A stretch of DNA of 64,000 nt from Geobacter sp. UBA2189. Its GTDB lineage: Bacteria > Desulfobacterota > Desulfuromonadia > Geobacterales > Pseudopelobacteraceae. The position numbers and the translations under genes are program-made. Positions 60,179 to 64,000 of this stretch are shown piece after piece (position 1 is the first letter of the stretch; each line of letters starts with the position of its first letter). The DNA lies in the NCBI GenBank assembly GCA_002328035.1, contig DCVL01000014.1:2658-66657 (forward strand). The letters are read 5' to 3'. The notes under the pieces are model-generated. The model saw nothing but the letters and a program-made list of their open reading frames with translations. It ran no database searches and was not told the origin of the DNA.

Positions 60179-63100
60179 ATGTCACTACGTATTTATACCG
60201 GTAACAGGATGGAAAAACTGGTTGATGCCCTGGCCTCTGTTCTGGCAAGGCCGCTTTCTTCCCCTTTTGTTACCGAGATGATAGTGATGCAAAGCAAGGG
60301 GATGCAGCGCTGGCTTTCGATGGAGCTGGCTGCAAGATTTGGTGTCTGGGCAAACTGCAGTTACCCTTTTCCTAATGCGCTGGTAAAGTGGTTTTTCAAG
60401 AATACATTCCCTGATAACAGCACTGTTGATCAATTTTCTCCTGATCAGATAACTTGGAGGCTATACGACCTGTTGCCTGAGCTTGCTGAAAGGGAACAAT
60501 CCAGCCTGTTGTATAGCTATCTGCTTGATGATACGGATGGACTCAAGCGTTTTCAACTGTCAGCCAGAATTGCGGATCTCTTTGATCAGTACACTCTCTA
60601 TCGCCCTGATATGCTTGGCAGATGGGTAGATTCAGGGGGGGCTAAAGAGGATGAATTATGGCAGGCTCTGCTCTGGAAAGCGCTTTATGAAAAGCAGGAT
60701 GGAGTTCACAGAGGGGAGTTAAAAGAGCGGTTCTGTAGTAGAATCCTTTCTTTTAAAGGGGCTGAATGGGTTCCTGAGAGGATTACTTTATTTGGCATTT
60801 CATACCTGCCTGCCTATCACCTTGAAATAATTGCAGCTATCTCAAAGATAACGGATGTTCATCTCTTTCTTTTAAGCCCTACACGGGAATACTGGTCAGA
60901 TATAGAAAGTGCGAGGCATCTGGCAAAGATCTCTCCGGAAGAGCGAGAGAGGCGTGTTGAGGGTAATCCTTTGCTGGCATCTCTTGGGAGGCTTGGCAGG
61001 GAGTTTTCAGACCTTACGGTTGAACTTGGCTGTATTGCAGAAAAAGAGCTGGATCTGTATGCGGAGCCTGAAGGGGAATCCCTGCTTTGCCGGATTCAAT
61101 CTGACATCCTGAATCTTACCGGCGCCGAAGAGGGGAGGGTCAGGCAGATAATTTCTTCAGATGACCATTCAATAGAGATTCATTCCTGTCATAGCCCGCT
61201 TCGTGAGGTTGAGGTTCTGTATGATAATCTTTTGGCGATGTTTGAGGGCGATACCGCTCTTGAGCCGCGAGATATCCTCGTAATGACACCTGATATCGAG
61301 TTGTATGCCCCTTTTATTACGGCCATTTTTGAAGGGCAGCAAGAACCTTCAAAACGGATTCCTTATTCTATAGCGGATCGTCATATCGCAAGTGATGGAG
61401 AAGTGGCAAGGGCTGTGCTGCAACTTTTAGCCTTGCCAGGCAGTCGTCTGACTGTGCTTCAACTTCTTGATCTGCTTTCGATCCCATCCGTTATGCGCTG
61501 TTTTGAGATTGCCGAAGATGATTTGCCACTTATACGTGATTGGCTGGAAAAGACCAATATTCGCTGGGGGGTGGATGAATCTGACAGAAAGAGGTTTGGG
61601 CTTCCGCCTTACAGATCCAATTCATGGAGAGCCGGCCTTGACAGGTTGTTGCTGGGCTACGCTGTCTCTGATTCAGCAGGGCAGCTTTTTGATGGGATAC
61701 TCCCATATAATGATATGGAAGGTGCATCTGTTACTCTGCTTGGCAGACTGATTGATTTTATTGACAGGATAGAACTTTTCTGCAACCGGATTGACAGAGC
61801 GCATTCTCTGGCTGCGTGGTGTGAGGAACTGCTTGCCGCCTTGAATCAGTTTGTTGCGATAGATGATGAGAGCTTACAAGAATCTTTGGTTGTCTCAGAT
61901 ATCCTCAATGAATTGGCTGAGTTACAGAAAGTATCAGGATTTGACGGAGAAGTAACCCTCGCAGTTATACGTTCATGGTTTTCTTCACGTCTTGGGGCTG
62001 AGGAAAAGGGGATCGGTTTTATGACAGGCGGGGTTACCTTCTGCGCCATGCTCCCAATGAGGAGTATCCCATTTAAGGTTATCTGCATGATAGGTCTCAA
62101 CGATGGTTCATTTCCCCGTCAGAATATTGCATCAGGTTTTGATCTGATTGCATCTCATCCAAAGGTTGGAGATCGCTCGCTCCGTGATGAGGATCGCTAT
62201 CTTTTTCTTGAAACGGTTCTTTCAGCCCGCTACTCTCTTTACATCTCCTTTATAGGCCAGAGTATCAAGGATAACAGTGAAATTCCCTCTTCCGTGCTTG
62301 TATCTGAGCTGATTGATGCAATTGGGCGTGGATTTGTTGCTGAGGGGGGGGGGCAACCTGAAGAAAGGCTTGTTACAAGACACCGGCTACAGGGTTTCAG
62401 CAGAGATTATTTTGATAAGGATTCGGCTCTGTTCAGCTTTTCTGAGGAGAATTTTGCCGCTATTACAGATCGTTATAACGGAACAGAGATCAAAACGGAA
62501 TTCATGCCTGAAGATATGTCTGAGCCTGATGAACTGTGGCGCGAACTTTCCATTTCAAGGTTGCTCCGTTTTATTGTTAACCCATCAAGGTTCTTTCTTG
62601 AAAATCGCCTGGGGATTCGCCTTACAGGTGTTGCAGAACCGCTTGAAGAGCGTGAACCTTTCGGGATGAATGCTCTCACCGCATATTCATTGAAGGAGGA
62701 TATTGTCAAACAGGTTTTAAAGGGGGGCAAGAGTGATGACCTGTTACCAGGGGTTCAGAGTATTGGAAACCTGCCTCCTGCTGTACATGGTGAACTGATA
62801 TTTAAAGATAAAGCTGCTGAAGCAACAGAGTTTGCAATTAGGCTTGCAGCAGAACTGAATGCCTCTGAGCCTCTGCCAGAGATGGAGGAAGAGCTGATTA
62901 TAGATGGTTTCAGGCTGTATGGTACTCTTAAGCTGATTTATCCCTCTATGATGTACCGGTATCGTTGCTCAAAGTTGAAGGCTGCGGATCAGTTGAAGGC
63001 CTGGATTGAACACCTGATAATGAATGCAGTCGCCAAAGAAGGTTACCCTGTTCAGACAAGGCTTATTATGTCTGACAAGGTAGTGACTTTCGGCAAGGTA

Positions 63101-63397
63101 GATGAGCCGATTGATATTCTGACCTCAATACTCAAACTTTACTGGCAAGGGCTTACAAAACCGCTTCCATTCTTTCCCGCATCCTCTATGGCCTGTGCAA
63201 ATGCAAAAGGTGGGTGGGATATCCGGAAGGCTTATACTAAATGGGAAGATTCATTTATTCCTGGTATCGGAGATATACCTGGCGAAGGTAAAGATCCTTA
63301 TTTTAATGCCTGCTTTGGAAAGGTCGATCCGTTTGATGAACAGTTTGAGACGGTTTCACGTACATTGCTGGAGCCGATGCTGCGGCACCGGATATGA
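60179..63397 (+). CDS. recC: Exodeoxyribonuclease V gamma subunit RecC
   Basis: 1072-residue RecC, the Chi-recognising subunit of the RecBCD helicase-nuclease. The N-terminus LRIYTGNRMEKLVDALASVL and then MQSKGMQRWLSMELAARFGV match the family, as do ILVMTPDIELYAPFITAIFE and LPMRSIPFKVICMIGLNDGS. Length is near the usual 1100. Ribosome site GGAAGG precedes the ATG. recB and recD would normally follow; the next gene is instead a J-domain protein. The 178 bases after recC show no clear terminator. Confidence 0.93.
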   Translation: MSLRIYTGNRMEKLVDALASVLARPLSSPFVTEMIVMQSKGMQRWLSMELAARFGVWANCSYPFPNALVKWFFKNTFPDNSTVDQFSPDQITWRLYDLLPELAEREQSSLLYSYLLDDTDGLKRFQLSARIADLFDQYTLYRPDMLGRWVDSGGAKEDELWQALLWKALYEKQDGVHRGELKERFCSRILSFKGAEWVPERITLFGISYLPAYHLEIIAAISKITDVHLFLLSPTREYWSDIESARHLAKISPEERERRVEGNPLLASLGRLGREFSDLTVELGCIAEKELDLYAEPEGESLLCRIQSDILNLTGAEEGRVRQIISSDDHSIEIHSCHSPLREVEVLYDNLLAMFEGDTALEPRDILVMTPDIELYAPFITAIFEGQQEPSKRIPYSIADRHIASDGEVARAVLQLLALPGSRLTVLQLLDLLSIPSVMRCFEIAEDDLPLIRDWLEKTNIRWGVDESDRKRFGLPPYRSNSWRAGLDRLLLGYAVSDSAGQLFDGILPYNDMEGASVTLLGRLIDFIDRIELFCNRIDRAHSLAAWCEELLAALNQFVAIDDESLQESLVVSDILNELAELQKVSGFDGEVTLAVIRSWFSSRLGAEEKGIGFMTGGVTFCAMLPMRSIPFKVICMIGLNDGSFPRQNIASGFDLIASHPKVGDRSLRDEDRYLFLETVLSARYSLYISFIGQSIKDNSEIPSSVLVSELIDAIGRGFVAEGGGQPEERLVTRHRLQGFSRDYFDKDSALFSFSEENFAAITDRYNGTEIKTEFMPEDMSEPDELWRELSISRLLRFIVNPSRFFLENRLGIRLTGVAEPLEEREPFGMNALTAYSLKEDIVKQVLKGGKSDDLLPGVQSIGNLPPAVHGELIFKDKAAEATEFAIRLAAELNASEPLPEMEEELIIDGFRLYGTLKLIYPSMMYRYRCSKLKAADQLKAWIEHLIMNAVAKEGYPVQTRLIMSDKVVTFGKVDEPIDILTSILKLYWQGLTKPLPFFPASSMACANAKGGWDIRKAYTKWEDSFIPGIGDIPGEGKDPYFNACFGKVDPFDEQFETVSRTLLEPMLRHRI

Positions 63398-63575
63398 GAA
63401 TGCTGCCAAGCTGTTTTGGCTGAAGCGCTGTAAAGTTCTCGATTGAACCCAAAGGTAATGTCAGTTATTGTCGGTTGCATAACTTAAAGATAAGAATTGT
63501 TGACTTTAAAGCAGCATGTTTTGAAGAGTCGTATAACCTGCCTGGAATCATGCCGATGAGGAGTAAGGATTGTAT

Positions 63576-64000
63576 ATGCATCCATCAGACGCAGTACGAA
63601 TACTGTTTGGTGAGGCCACTGATCTGCGGCGTGTTACCGCTGCCGAGGTAAAATCGGCATTTCGTCGGCGGGTGCGCATGCATCATCCCGATGCTGCTCG
63701 GGGAGGGGCACAGCGCTGCGGAGAGGTTGTAAGTTCTCTCGTATCGGCACGAGATATCCTGATTGAACATCTTGAGACAGCTCGGAAAAGGAGTTCCGGA
63801 GCTGCGCCAGTCGAGTCATCAAATACCTTTAAAACCTATACCGGTCCGACCGTTGTCAGGCTGGTTCGCCCTGTTGTGGAAAAACTTCCAAAAAAAGAGC
63901 ATGAACGCTATTACACTGGGGTATTCCCTACCTACAAGTTGAAATTCGGCCAGTTTTTGTATTTTGCCACTGAGATCTCCTGGCAGGATTTGGTGCGCGG
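63576..64000 (+). CDS. J-domain protein (cut by window edge)
   Basis: First 141 codons of a protein with an N-terminal J-domain-like region: VTAAEVKSAFRRRVRMHHPD has the helix II and the HPD motif that stimulates DnaK. It lacks the Gly/Phe linker and zinc repeats seen in DnaJ so far; after about residue 85 the sequence turns to LVRPVVEKLPKKEHERYYTG. Start ATG 63576 has AAGGA 6 bases upstream. The partner and role are unknown, and the 3' end lies outside the window. Confidence 0.75.
   Translation, partial: MHPSDAVRILFGEATDLRRVTAAEVKSAFRRRVRMHHPDAARGGAQRCGEVVSSLVSARDILIEHLETARKRSSGAAPVESSNTFKTYTGPTVVRLVRPVVEKLPKKEHERYYTGVFPTYKLKFGQFLYFATEISWQDLVR

Noticed and set aside
63401..63425. Hairpin GCCAA/TTGGC after recC as a terminator
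   Set aside because: The stem is only 5 pairs and no T run follows.
1..64000. CRISPR arrays, rRNA genes, prophage genes, integrase or attachment sites
   Set aside because: I looked for them and saw none. The CHAT protein here is not next to any CRISPR-Cas gene.

Overview
This 64 kb window looks like chromosome from a Gram-negative, anaerobic deltaproteobacterium of the Geobacter/Pelobacter group (Geobacterales, Desulfuromonadota). The evidence is gene content: a complete gspC-N type II secretion operon, glnB-glnA behind a sigma-54 promoter, a tungsten-type aldehyde:ferredoxin oxidoreductase, CheV, a PilZ protein, two tandem phosphofructokinases, and a gene that appears to use UGA as selenocysteine. 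The assignment is inferred from gene content, not from a database match.

Layout. 1-6946 (minus strand): ftsH (cut by the window edge), an AhpD-like lipoprotein, tilS, corA and two phosphofructokinases. 6960-13400 is an accessory island between phosphofructokinase and scpB. It holds a RelE-type toxin-antitoxin pair whose palindromic operator fills its promoter spacer. Next comes a minus-strand cluster of three predicted exported cysteine proteases: a caspase with a C-terminal lectin-like module, a TPR-CHAT lipoprotein and an ankyrin-caspase lipoprotein with an EF-hand loop. The cluster also has a tiny tryptophan-repeat protein, and the island ends in an IS3 transposase stump that seems to have cut off an upstream gene. 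13442-18520 (minus): scpB, scpA, trpS, an M50 protease, glnA and glnB. 18659-21850: PilZ protein, M23 peptidase, class II aldolase-like protein, small secreted protein. 21935-28770 (minus): pheT, pheS, rplT, rpmI, infC (AUA start), thrS and tRNA-Val(GAC). 28858-39785 (plus): gspC to gspN. 39795-42708 (minus): rlmD-like, rlmB, pyrF. 42950-54125 (plus): hybrid histidine kinase, candidate selenoprotein with SECIS hairpin, rluB-like, asnS, yhbY, AOR, yraN, split glutamine-dependent NAD synthetase, divergent diadenylate-cyclase-like protein, thioesterase, PAP2 phosphatase. 54135-60049 (minus): cheV, mtaB, a large DUF748 protein. 60179-64000 (plus): recC and a partial J-domain protein.

Most of the window is translation, RNA modification, nitrogen control and secretion in tightly packed operons. 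The two best candidates for something undescribed are the 70-residue UGA-containing membrane protein at 45166-45378, with a GGUC-loop hairpin at bacterial SECIS spacing, and the exported CHAT/caspase/W-repeat cluster at 7525-13110.
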